A DNA stretch of 64,000 bases, from NCBI RefSeq assembly GCF_009831115.1, contig NZ_WUUK01000001.1, forward strand, positions 434,001-498,000, written 5' to 3'. This DNA comes from Salinicoccus hispanicus (GTDB taxonomy: Bacteria; Bacillota; Bacilli; Staphylococcales; Salinicoccaceae). Every line of letters begins with the position of its first letter. Position 1 is the first letter of the stretch. Below are positions 7,552 through 15,330 of the stretch, piece by piece. A program made the translations under genes and the position numbers. Under the pieces are notes generated by a model. It did not search any database, was not told where the DNA came from, and saw only the letters and a list, made by a program, of their open reading frames with translations.

Positions 7552-8922
7552 ATGTTTAAAATAGACCAGGTTTCTTTAAAAGAAAGATTAAGCTACGGTT
7601 CGGCAGCATTTGCTTCCAATTTGATTTTTGTCATGGTTTCTACCTACTTGCTTTATTTTTACACGGATGTTTTTGGGATTAGTGCAGGGATTGTGGGAAC
7701 TTTATTCCTACTTGTAAGGTTCTTAGATGGGTTTACAGATCTATTAGCTGGATACACAATTGATAAAACAAAAACGAGATGGGGGAAGTGCAGACCTTAT
7801 TTCTTATGGCTTGCTGTTCCTTTTGCTTTTGTAGGGGTTCTTGCTTTTTCAAGTCCAGACTTGGGTGAATCAGGTAAGATAGTTTTTGCATATGTTACAT
7901 ATATTCTACTGACATTAGTCTACACATTTATCAATCTACCAGTTTCTGCTATGCTTCCTAGCATGTCAAATAACCCTGCAGAGCGGCATGAAGTTACATC
8001 TATACGAATGATATTTGCTCAGGGTGGTGGGTTTATAGTTTCGGTTTTCACATTGCCTCTCGTAGCCTACTTGGGCGGTGGTAATGATGAAAGAGGATTT
8101 ATGCTTACTATGGCTGCATTCGGTGTAATAGGATGTATATTATTCTTTATTGCTTTTAAAAATACCAGGGAAAGAAATTACTATGACAGTAAAGAAAATG
8201 TTACAGTACGTGAAGGATTTAAAGCTTTTAATCTGCCATGGCTAATTATATTCATTGCTAAAGTATCATTTTTCTTTATATACATTATTCGAAATCAAGC
8301 AACAGTGTATTATGTTAAATACGCTTTCAACAGAGAAGACCTTGTGCCGGTTATCATGGCCTTAAACTTTTTAACTATTATTTCTCTCCTGTTCATACCT
8401 ATTATTACCAAACGAATTGGAGGTAAAAAAACAATGCAGTTGGGGATAATTATCGCTATCTTTGGTTCACTTCTTGTGTACTTAAGCTCAACAATAATGT
8501 CCATTCCATTGTTGTTGATTGGAACAGGTATAAGCGGTTTGGGTATGGGACTCGTGCCTAGTCTACTATTTTCACTTGTTGCTGACACAATTGACTATGG
8601 CGAGTGGAAATCTGGCATACGTGCGACTGGTTTATTGTACTCCGGGTCAACTTTTGCCAGTAAATTCGGAATGGGTATAGGTGGCGCTGCTGGCGCATGG
8701 TTGCTAGCACTTGGCAGTTACGACCCGAGTGCCGCAGTACAATCAAGTTCTGCTATGCTGGCGATAGAAATTAGTTTTATATGGTTCCCCGTTGTAGCCA
8801 TGGCACTCGTCTTGCTTCTATTGAATTTCTATAAGCTGGATAAGATCCATCCACAAATTATCAAGGATCTGGCAGATAGAAAAAATAAGGATAGCGGACT
8901 TACAGAAGCAAATCCTTTATAA
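7552..8922 (+). CDS. GPH-family sugar:cation symporter (MFS)
   Basis: The glycoside-pentoside-hexuronide family imports oligosaccharides, glucuronides and related sugars with Na+ or H+. The 456-residue protein has 12 predicted spans. It shows the family N-terminus LKERLSYGSAAFASNLIF, the YTDVFGI and DGFTDLLAGYTIDKTKTRWGKCRPYFLW signatures (residues about 39-82), and a basic C-terminal tail. The ribosome site is AAGGGGAGG. The gene is preceded by a cre-like site and followed 88 bases later by the sulfatase, so a sulfated or acidic sugar is a reasonable substrate guess. The true substrate cannot be read from sequence. Confidence 0.85.
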   Translation: MFKIDQVSLKERLSYGSAAFASNLIFVMVSTYLLYFYTDVFGISAGIVGTLFLLVRFLDGFTDLLAGYTIDKTKTRWGKCRPYFLWLAVPFAFVGVLAFSSPDLGESGKIVFAYVTYILLTLVYTFINLPVSAMLPSMSNNPAERHEVTSIRMIFAQGGGFIVSVFTLPLVAYLGGGNDERGFMLTMAAFGVIGCILFFIAFKNTRERNYYDSKENVTVREGFKAFNLPWLIIFIAKVSFFFIYIIRNQATVYYVKYAFNREDLVPVIMALNFLTIISLLFIPIITKRIGGKKTMQLGIIIAIFGSLLVYLSSTIMSIPLLLIGTGISGLGMGLVPSLLFSLVADTIDYGEWKSGIRATGLLYSGSTFASKFGMGIGGAAGAWLLALGSYDPSAAVQSSSAMLAIEISFIWFPVVAMALVLLLLNFYKLDKIHPQIIKDLADRKNKDSGLTEANPL

Positions 8923-9010
8923 AAACATTATACTTTTAAATTAATCATTTGATCTTTCAACTAAGTAAATTTTCTTTGCAAAATTTTAAATAGAGCGAGG
9001 CATCGAAATC

Positions 9011-10492
9011 ATGAAATCAATCGTCATATTACTTGATACGCTTACTCGTCAAAACTTGAGTATGTATAATCAAGAAACAAAACTAAAAACACCGAATATT
9101 TCAAAACTAGCTGAAAAATCGGTTATTTTTGATAATCACTGGGCAGGTTCACTTCCATGCATGCCTGCAAGAAGAGATTTGATGACGGGTAGATTGGACT
9201 TTTTGCAGCGAGGGTGGGGCGGAATAGAACCTTTTGATATAACTTTGCCACAAGAATTGAAGAAAAACAGTATATTCTCCCACATTGTGACAGACCACTA
9301 TCATTATTTTTCTACCGGAGGAGAAAACTATTGCCAGTCATTCAGTTCTTGGGACCTACATCGAGGTCAAGAAGGAGACCCTTGGGTCTCGAGAGTCAAC
9401 ACGCCTGACCTGCCTGAAGAATACCTAGGACGAGTACAAGAACAATACGAAAAGAATAGAAGTCAATTCAAGAAGGAAAAAGACTATCCTGGCCCTCGTA
9501 CGATGCACGCGGCTTGTGAATGGTTGAAAAATAATGAAGGTGCAGATGATTACTTTCTTATGGTAGAGGCATTTGATCCTCATGAACCTTTTGATTGTCC
9601 TGACCATTATTTAGACATGTATGATGATTATTATGATGGTCCAAGATTTGATTGGCCCAAATATGGAGAAGTAACAGAGCAACCAGAAGAAATGGATCAT
9701 TTAAAGAAGAGGTACGCTGGTACTTTGACAATGATAGACCATTGGCTAGGAAAACTTTTGGACGAAATGGATAGACAGAACTTATGGGAAGATACGATGG
9801 TCATATTCACAACGGATCATGGCTTCCTGCTTGGTGAACACAATTATGCTGGGAAAAATTTCATGCATGCATTCAATGAGGTCTCCCATTTACCATTGAT
9901 GATACATGTTCCTGGACTGTCGGAAGGAGAAAAGCGAGTTTCTGCGCTCACGCAAAATATAGACATAATGCCTACAATTATGGATTACTTCGGTTTGCAA
10001 TCGCCTTCTGTGGTCCAAGGAGAAAGCTTGTTGGAACTGATTGAGGATAAGAAAGAAGAAATCCGTAGCGAGGCAATATATGGAGTGTTCGGAATGACTG
10101 TAAATATTACGGACGGTAGATATACTTATTTAAAATCTCCAGCTAGTGAGGATAATTATCCATGTAATGTGTATACAGCGATGCCGACTTCTTTTCGAAC
10201 CTTTCATGGTACTAATGCTCCAGAACAAATTGAGACTGGTCGTTTTCTCAATCATATTGACTATCCGGTCTTTAAAATTCCGTTCAGTGAAAAAGATGTA
10301 CCTTTTAAATTAGCAATGCATGTACAGAAATCCCTTCTTTTTAATATAGAAGAAGATTACGATCAGCAGCAACCAATTGAAGACCAAGGTCTCATTGCAC
10401 ATTATGACCAACGCTTGATTAAAAACATGCAAAAATTTGACGCTCCAGCAGAACAATATACTCGGCTGGGTTTAAATGGTACTCCAGAGTGA
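9011..10492 (+). CDS. Type I (formylglycine) sulfatase, cytosolic
   Basis: Hydrolyses a sulfate ester. The 493-residue alkaline-phosphatase-fold protein has the formylglycine signature CMPARRDLMTGR with the to-be-modified cysteine C50 (C-x-P-x-R core). Metal ligands are suggested by D9 and by DHGFLLGEHNYAGKN in the middle of the protein. There is no signal peptide, so the substrate must be imported, which fits the adjacent GPH symporter. Phosphonate monoester hydrolases share the same core, so a phospho-substrate is an alternative. Maturation needs a formylglycine-generating enzyme or radical-SAM maturase; neither is in the window. A GAGCGAGG ribosome site precedes the ATG. Confidence 0.85.
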   Translation: MKSIVILLDTLTRQNLSMYNQETKLKTPNISKLAEKSVIFDNHWAGSLPCMPARRDLMTGRLDFLQRGWGGIEPFDITLPQELKKNSIFSHIVTDHYHYFSTGGENYCQSFSSWDLHRGQEGDPWVSRVNTPDLPEEYLGRVQEQYEKNRSQFKKEKDYPGPRTMHAACEWLKNNEGADDYFLMVEAFDPHEPFDCPDHYLDMYDDYYDGPRFDWPKYGEVTEQPEEMDHLKKRYAGTLTMIDHWLGKLLDEMDRQNLWEDTMVIFTTDHGFLLGEHNYAGKNFMHAFNEVSHLPLMIHVPGLSEGEKRVSALTQNIDIMPTIMDYFGLQSPSVVQGESLLELIEDKKEEIRSEAIYGVFGMTVNITDGRYTYLKSPASEDNYPCNVYTAMPTSFRTFHGTNAPEQIETGRFLNHIDYPVFKIPFSEKDVPFKLAMHVQKSLLFNIEEDYDQQQPIEDQGLIAHYDQRLIKNMQKFDAPAEQYTRLGLNGTPE

Positions 10493-10668
10493 AATATTTA
10501 ATAACTATTGATCAGAGTAGCCTGTTTTGGTAAGGCTGTAGAAACAAAAAGGCTCGTTATGAGATATGCGACTAAAATAGATCTAATTTGATATGAAATG
10601 TTGAAGCATTCTAAGAAATTGATTGAAAATGATCTGTTGTGTGTGTTTAAAAATAAGAATCATCTGAG

Positions 10669-10706
10669 CTGCTTTCCCTTAAATTAAGAGGGAAGGCAGT
10701 TTCTTA
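10669..10706 (+). terminator. Terminator-like hairpin after the sulfatase
   Basis: CTGCTTTCCCTT pairs, with a bulge, to AAGAGGGAAGGCAG and is followed by TTTCTT. It lies in the 478-base gap between the sulfatase and the AraC regulator. Confidence 0.6.
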
Positions 10707-10821
10707 TTAAATATTTTTCAATATTTCTCTATCGATTAAAGTAAGTATCTGAATAAACCAGGTGTATAACTTTACTTTGTATTATTTATTATCTTGAATA
10801 GGAAAGGCATCAATAAAAAAT

Positions 10822-10953
10822 ATGCAATATATGCTTTCAGCTTACAGTGCTAATGAAGGGAACTTGAATTTTGGAAAACGTAACCCAAAGGGAGAAAAAG
10901 CTATAAGACTGACCAGTATATCAACTATCTATGACGAATTATCAATTGAGTAG
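10822..10953 (+). CDS. Short ORF in the sulfatase-araC gap, unrecognised
   Basis: A 43-codon frame reads as plausible protein (for example NFGKRNPKGEKAIRLTS) and ends five bases before the ribosome site of the araC gene. The start has only a weak GGAAAGG upstream. It could be a leader peptide or a decayed fragment of a larger gene. No family is recognised. The rest of the 10493-10970 gap, apart from the hairpin at 10669, shows nothing. Confidence 0.25.
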   Translation: MQYMLSAYSANEGNLNFGKRNPKGEKAIRLTSISTIYDELSIE

Positions 10954-10970
10954 TATGAGGGGCTTTTAAT

Positions 10971-12197
10971 TTGGTACTTAATCGAGAACACCTGATATAT
11001 ATATGTGAAATTATAAGTCATTCCCATGACCTTCCTGTGATTCTACTGGATGAAGATGGAAAAATAGTTGTGGAGTATAATCTAATGGAGAATCCTCTTT
11101 GGCAATCGAAAGAAGAACTACTGAGTCTTTTGGTCTACTCAGATGATAGTAGAGATTATCCAATTATTAAAGTAACAAGTCATCTGGAAAATTTTATATC
11201 TGTTGCGGTTGCCGATATGAATGGATATCAAGGAGTAGTCATAATTGGTCCAATGATTGACTCCAGATTAACGGATGAAATGCTGGAGTTGCTAATGACT
11301 GATCTAAAAGTGCCTAAAGACAAACAAGACGAAGTTTTAAATTATTACTTAACACTATCTTATAAAAGTAACATGGAAGTAATCTATATAGGTTTGCAAC
11401 TGTATTTTACAATTTATAACAAAAAACTCGACCCAGGAGCTGTTATTGAAAAAAATAGTCCTGTAGACTTGAAGTTTGTTGAAATAGAAAATCCAAACAT
11501 CAGTATCTCTAAAAGGCGACAGGAAGTACGGATGCATCATGACCTATTAGACGAAAAAAAAGCTTTGCAATTCATAATTGAAGGTGAAAAAGAGAAAGTC
11601 ATTACGTATTGGCGGTCTCAAGGTGAATCGGGTGAATTGGGATTGCTAGCAACGGAAAGCCAACTTCGCAATTTAAAAAACCTTGGAATTACAATCGTAA
11701 CATTGGCAACAAGAGCTGCTATGGAAGGTGGCATCAATCATGAAGTTGCTTATACACTTAGTGATCTTTATATACAAAATATAGAACAGCTACAGTCGAT
11801 CAATGAAGTAGAGAATTTTATTGAATATGTATTAGGAGATTTTGCAGAACGAGTAAAAAAGAATAAACAACTGAATCACTCACGACCGGTCAACCATTGT
11901 CTAAACTATATCTTTGAGCACCTTTACGACGAAATTAATTTAACTAGGCTTTCAGAAGCTTCAGGCGTCCACCCCAATTATCTTTCTTCGATTTTCAGAA
12001 AAGAAGTAGGGACGACTATAAGGGAGTATATTCTCAAAAGCAAAATTGAAGAATCTAAACTACTTATACAGTTTACTGACTACTCATTATTGAAAATTTC
12101 TACATTAATGAATTTTTATGACCAGAGTTATTTTACGAAGACTTTTAAAAAATATACTGGGATGACACCGAATCAATACAAAAATAATCTTAGGTAG
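10971..12197 (+). CDS. AraC-family transcriptional regulator
   Basis: A 408-residue regulator, likely the local activator of the sulfatase/symporter locus. The C-terminal 100 residues hold the double helix-turn-helix, with LSEASGVHPNYLSSIFRKEVG as the first recognition unit and the family end YDQSYFTKTFKKYTGMTPNQYK. The N-terminal 300 residues are a sensor-like region resembling YesN-type regulators and contain no membrane span. The start is TTG, chosen because GAGGGG lies at proper spacing and no better codon is near. The base composition is A/T-rich like its neighbours. Confidence 0.82.
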   Translation: MVLNREHLIYICEIISHSHDLPVILLDEDGKIVVEYNLMENPLWQSKEELLSLLVYSDDSRDYPIIKVTSHLENFISVAVADMNGYQGVVIIGPMIDSRLTDEMLELLMTDLKVPKDKQDEVLNYYLTLSYKSNMEVIYIGLQLYFTIYNKKLDPGAVIEKNSPVDLKFVEIENPNISISKRRQEVRMHHDLLDEKKALQFIIEGEKEKVITYWRSQGESGELGLLATESQLRNLKNLGITIVTLATRAAMEGGINHEVAYTLSDLYIQNIEQLQSINEVENFIEYVLGDFAERVKKNKQLNHSRPVNHCLNYIFEHLYDEINLTRLSEASGVHPNYLSSIFRKEVGTTIREYILKSKIEESKLLIQFTDYSLLKISTLMNFYDQSYFTKTFKKYTGMTPNQYKNNLR

Positions 12198-12402
12198 CCT
12201 AAAAAAGAGTTTAATTGTGAAATGGTTATGGAAATCTATTATTAAAGTACTTCTGAATACTTATCGATTCTAAAATCTAAAAATATACGCATCATAGAAA
12301 AGTACTTAAGATAAACATTGCTTACAACAAGAATTAATACATAATATATGTAAGTAAATATTCTGTAAAGGTGTAGGAGAGTGGTAACGTGAATTTCTAA
12401 TT

Positions 12403-12840
12403 TTACAATTCCACTTTGAGATTAGGACAGTGACTTGCAAGCTCAGCAATAAAACTCTTCTTATCCTTTGGTGAAATCTTTATACTCCCCCAGAAAGTAG
12501 TGCGATTGTAAATCTCAATCGCATCTCTCGAGGAGAGTATTCTATGACCAGACAGAACTGCAGTAGTAGGTGTTACCTTTGTGATGTTTTCATATGGAAT
12601 TCGTATTTTGAACGGGCCGGATTCTACAAATAAGTGATCTTCATTGAAAATGTATTTGATTGAGAAACTCATCCATAAGAGGAAAGAGAGTGTTATAAAA
12701 AACATAGAAGTGAGTAAGATGATCGCTAGGATAGGAGCATCATCCAGAAATAATGGAAGAAATGAGACCAATCCTATGATGATTACTAACATGGACATAA
12801 AAACAGTATAAAAAGTATCGATTTTTGAACGGAAAATCAT
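12403..12840 (-). CDS. PH-domain membrane protein (bPH/DUF1200-like)
   Basis: A 145-residue protein with two N-terminal membrane spans (about residues 10-30 and 35-57) followed by a beta-rich bacterial PH-like domain. The segment GPFKIRIPYENITKVTPTT resembles the strand-loop of DUF1200/bPH_4 proteins, and a C-terminal helix follows. Function in this family is not established. Transcribed alone on the minus strand. Confidence 0.6.
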   Translation of the reverse strand: MIFRSKIDTFYTVFMSMLVIIIGLVSFLPLFLDDAPILAIILLTSMFFITLSFLLWMSFSIKYIFNEDHLFVESGPFKIRIPYENITKVTPTTAVLSGHRILSSRDAIEIYNRTTFWGSIKISPKDKKSFIAELASHCPNLKVEL

Positions 12841-12916
12841 TACTGTTCAGTACCTCCGTTTCTTTGTTTATTCTACTCATTTTATGGCAGATCATTGATG
12901 ATTTAACTGTATCATT

Positions 12917-12956
12917 AAAAGACCCGTATGAGAGCAATCAATTTCTCATACGGGTC
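12917..12956 (-). terminator. Terminator of the methyltransferase gene
   Basis: Perfect arms GACCCGTATGAGA and TCTCATACGGGTC; on the minus strand the hairpin is followed by TTTT. It sits just after the methyltransferase stop at 12974. Confidence 0.85.
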
Positions 12957-12973
12957 AGTTTAATAAGAACTAG

Positions 12974-13612
12974 CTATTTTACAGTCTTGGTATAAGCCAC
13001 CACTTTATACTCGAACTCCAGTTTATTTATATTTCGTCCTTTTTCACCGAAGTAGAATGTAAACAGCTTTCTGGCCTCATCAATATTATCAAACCTGAAC
13101 TCGGTATGAATGATTTCATATTCAAACCCTCTCTCAGTCCAAAAGTCCGGGTCACTATGAATTGAGGCATCTGCCAGACTGGTGAATTCATCATTTCCGT
13201 AGTTATCTATAATAATCAATTTCCCGGTAGGCTTAACAACGCGTTCAATCTCACTTATGCCTTCTTCGATATCTTCAATGCCATCAAAGAAGAATGCCCA
13301 TGTAGAGTACATCATATCAAAGCTGTTGTCATGGAATGGGATATCCTGAGCGACTCCTTTCGACCAGATCAATGATTTCTTCAAGTCAATCATTGTTTCA
13401 TCAGGTTCCATCGCTATAATTTGTCGAGTAGGCTTAACTAACTTTTCAACGCTATAGCCATTTCCAGCACCCACATCAAGTATTAAGCCATCCGAAAGGT
13501 GACGATCTAAATAATTCAGTACAAAATTATCTCTATCCATACATCGGCGTTCTATTTCAAAAAGATCCGGAAAGTTGCCTCCATAAAATTTAATCAGCTT
13601 GTCATTATTCAT
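12974..13612 (-). CDS. Class I SAM-dependent methyltransferase
   Basis: A 212-residue Rossmann-fold methyltransferase. Motif I is LILDVGAGNGYSVEKL, followed by the acidic MEPDE loop, a SAM-contact DIPFHDNSFDMMYSTWAF and a post-motif VVKPTGKLIIIDNYG. The ATG at 13612 is preferred to an in-frame TTG six bases earlier, because the AAAAAGGAG ribosome site would abut the TTG but is well spaced from the ATG. The substrate is unknown. The gene is monocistronic with its own terminator. Confidence 0.8.
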   Translation of the reverse strand: MNNDKLIKFYGGNFPDLFEIERRCMDRDNFVLNYLDRHLSDGLILDVGAGNGYSVEKLVKPTRQIIAMEPDETMIDLKKSLIWSKGVAQDIPFHDNSFDMMYSTWAFFFDGIEDIEEGISEIERVVKPTGKLIIIDNYGNDEFTSLADASIHSDPDFWTERGFEYEIIHTEFRFDNIDEARKLFTFYFGEKGRNINKLEFEYKVVAYTKTVK

Positions 13613-13968
13613 TTTCAATCTCCTTTTTATTTAATCTAAAAGAGAATGAATAACGTAATTTCGGCATAGTATAGCCTCCTCTAATTCTAAACAACATAAA
13701 ATATCAGTTGCTGTTCAGTTGCTGTATTAATAAGGTATAGCTGTACAGCTTGATTAACTGGATTTTTTTAATACACTTTTAGAATAACATACAAAATTTT
13801 AAAAATTGAGATAAGTTTAGGAATCGAGGCGATTGGTATTGAGTCAATTTGTATATTTATGTAAAGTATATAAGGCTGGTAAAGAATATGGTACCTAAGT
13901 GTATAACTATTGTTTTAGCGAACGCGTTCTGGTCAACTAAATAACAATACATGATGGATGGTGAAGTT
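13613..13968. other. Intergenic stretch without recognisable gene
   Basis: A/T-rich divergent spacer between the methyltransferase and the isochorismatase-like gene. It must hold both promoters, but I see no convincing -35/-10 pair with correct spacing and no hairpin or repeat worth naming. Confidence 0.5.
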
Positions 13969-14499
13969 ATGAAAGCGCTACTTGTGATTGACTTACAAAA
14001 TGCAATTGTGGATTTGAAAGATTTTCAGCAGGAACTGGACAATATAGAGAGTATCATTAAAGATTTCAAGAAAGATGGCGCACCGGTTATATTCATCCGT
14101 AATATAGATGATCAGGAGACAAGTCCTTTCTATAAAAAGTCCGCCAGTTCTGAATTGCATCCTTCTTTGAAAGGGTACGCTGATGTTGTCATCGAAAAGA
14201 AAACACCAAGCGCATTCTATAAAACAGATCTTAGCAATTACCTGGAAGATCAGAATGTAGACCACCTGTATATAACAGGGTTCAACACCGAATTCTGCTG
14301 CCAATTTACCGCAATTGCTGCTTTTGATAGAGGTTATAAAGTGACGTTTATAGAAGATGCGACAGGTACTGTAAATGATGATGATGTTTACGAGATGAAA
14401 GGATTGGACATTAGGGATTTTGTAGGCACCGTCCTCCATTGGTCCAATACAGTAGAAGTGCTTGATATGGAAGAGTATCAGGAAGGGATAAAAAGCTGA
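13969..14499 (+). CDS. Isochorismatase-family cysteine hydrolase
   Basis: A 176-residue alpha/beta hydrolase of the isochorismatase/nicotinamidase superfamily. The likely triad is D8 (in LLVIDLQNA), K77 (in VIEKKTPSAF) and C110 (in GFNTEFCCQFTA). The start at 13969 is chosen because it gives the canonical N-terminus MKALLVIDLQ; an upstream in-frame ATG at 13951 adds only six residues. The zinc-site residues of true nicotinamidases are not obvious, so the substrate is open. Apparently monocistronic. Confidence 0.78.
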   Translation: MKALLVIDLQNAIVDLKDFQQELDNIESIIKDFKKDGAPVIFIRNIDDQETSPFYKKSASSELHPSLKGYADVVIEKKTPSAFYKTDLSNYLEDQNVDHLYITGFNTEFCCQFTAIAAFDRGYKVTFIEDATGTVNDDDVYEMKGLDIRDFVGTVLHWSNTVEVLDMEEYQEGIKS

Positions 14500-14694
14500 T
14501 CAAGGGAACAAACTACTCTAAATCAATTTTAAGGTAATAGTAGCCAATTAAATGGTTATTCAGATTGTCATCTGGCGTTGGGCACTCAATGGGGTTAAAG
14601 GATTATCTTATCAATATTTAAGATTTGTATCATTCCTTACATATCCTACCGGCAGTAAAATAGAGAAATTAATACATTTAATAGGTGGGATTTT

Positions 14695-14940
14695 ATGAAA
14701 AAAGCTCTGATCATACTCTCAATTTTAAATCTGATCTACTACTTTTTAGCAGGTACGTTAGACAATACAGAAGGTATGTTCTTCATAGCGTTGGGAACGA
14801 CTTCACTACTCATGATACTCTCCATCATCTCACTGATTTTTGATGAGAATGGCACCGATCGGAGAACACTGAGCTTTATCGCAATAGGGATCAATCTGAT
14901 ACCACTGTTTGTCATTGGTTCAATGTTCGTTTTCTTATAA
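14695..14940 (+). CDS. Small membrane protein, unknown function
   Basis: An 81-residue protein with three hydrophobic segments (about residues 3-19, 26-47 and 59-80) and a short polar loop, FDENGTDRRT. An AGGTGGGA ribosome site precedes the ATG. No family recognised. It ends just upstream of the promoter of the T-box leader. Confidence 0.55.
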   Translation: MKKALIILSILNLIYYFLAGTLDNTEGMFFIALGTTSLLMILSIISLIFDENGTDRRTLSFIAIGINLIPLFVIGSMFVFL

Positions 14941-14964
14941 TTATCTAATAATTAAAAATTAGTC

Positions 14965-14993
14965 TTTCACTTCCAAGTGAATTATAGTAATAT
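14965..14993 (+). promoter_or_regulatory. Promoter of the T-box MFS operon
   Basis: TTTCAC at 14965-14970, a 17-base spacer and TAATAT at 14988-14993, with transcription expected near 15001 at the beginning of the T-box leader. Confidence 0.5.
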
Positions 14994-15000
14994 AATTCTA

Positions 15001-15298
15001 ATACTAAAAGTGACGAAGGGAAAAGTACAAATGTCCATGCATAACAGAAAACTCCGTTAGCTGAGAGGGAGGATGCAGAGGCATTTGGAAACAAGTCCTG
15101 GAGCTGTGTGTCGGATGTCGTTGAACGATTGATGGTGTACCGGGTTCTCCCGATATAGAGATAGAGTATAATCTGACTTACAGACGTACTTGAGAGGTTC
15201 ATATGGTGACGTATGGACAAAATGAGGTGGCACCGCGATCTTCTGAATTCTGGAAGTCCCGCCCTCAAGCGTAGTTGCTTGGGGGTGGGGCTTTTTTG
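15001..15298 (+). promoter_or_regulatory. T-box leader upstream of an MFS transporter
   Basis: The leader carries the conserved T-box core GAGGTGGCACCGCG at 15224-15237. A loop-E type AGTA occurs near 15018 in the 5' part, and a matching TGAAC follows near 15124. The antiterminator bulge reads UGGCA, so the variable base C should pair with a G discriminator base, as in tRNA-Asp or tRNA-Asn. After GAA the bases are CGAUUGA, which allows GAU (Asp), or AAC (Asn) if read within GAAC; AUU (Ile) would conflict with the C. The leader ends in a strong terminator. Uncharged tRNA should switch on the transporter. Confidence 0.88.
15256..15298 (+). terminator. T-box terminator
   Basis: Arms GTCCCGCCCTCAAGC and GCTTGGGGGTGGGGC around GTAGTT, followed by TTTTTT. 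It is mutually exclusive with the antiterminator that uses the GGTGGCACC core. Confidence 0.9.
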
Positions 15299-15330
15299 TT
15301 GTTACTAATTTGAATTCAGGAGGGTTTTAA

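Noticed and set aside
13968-13983. ATGAAAGCGCTACTTG resembles cre
   Set aside because: It is the start codon region of the isochorismatase-like gene and fails at two cre positions near the end, so probably coincidence.
14945-15268. 107-codon minus-strand frame across the T-box
   Set aside because: It covers the T-box leader and its promoter; the sequence is explained by RNA structure, and no start signal is present.
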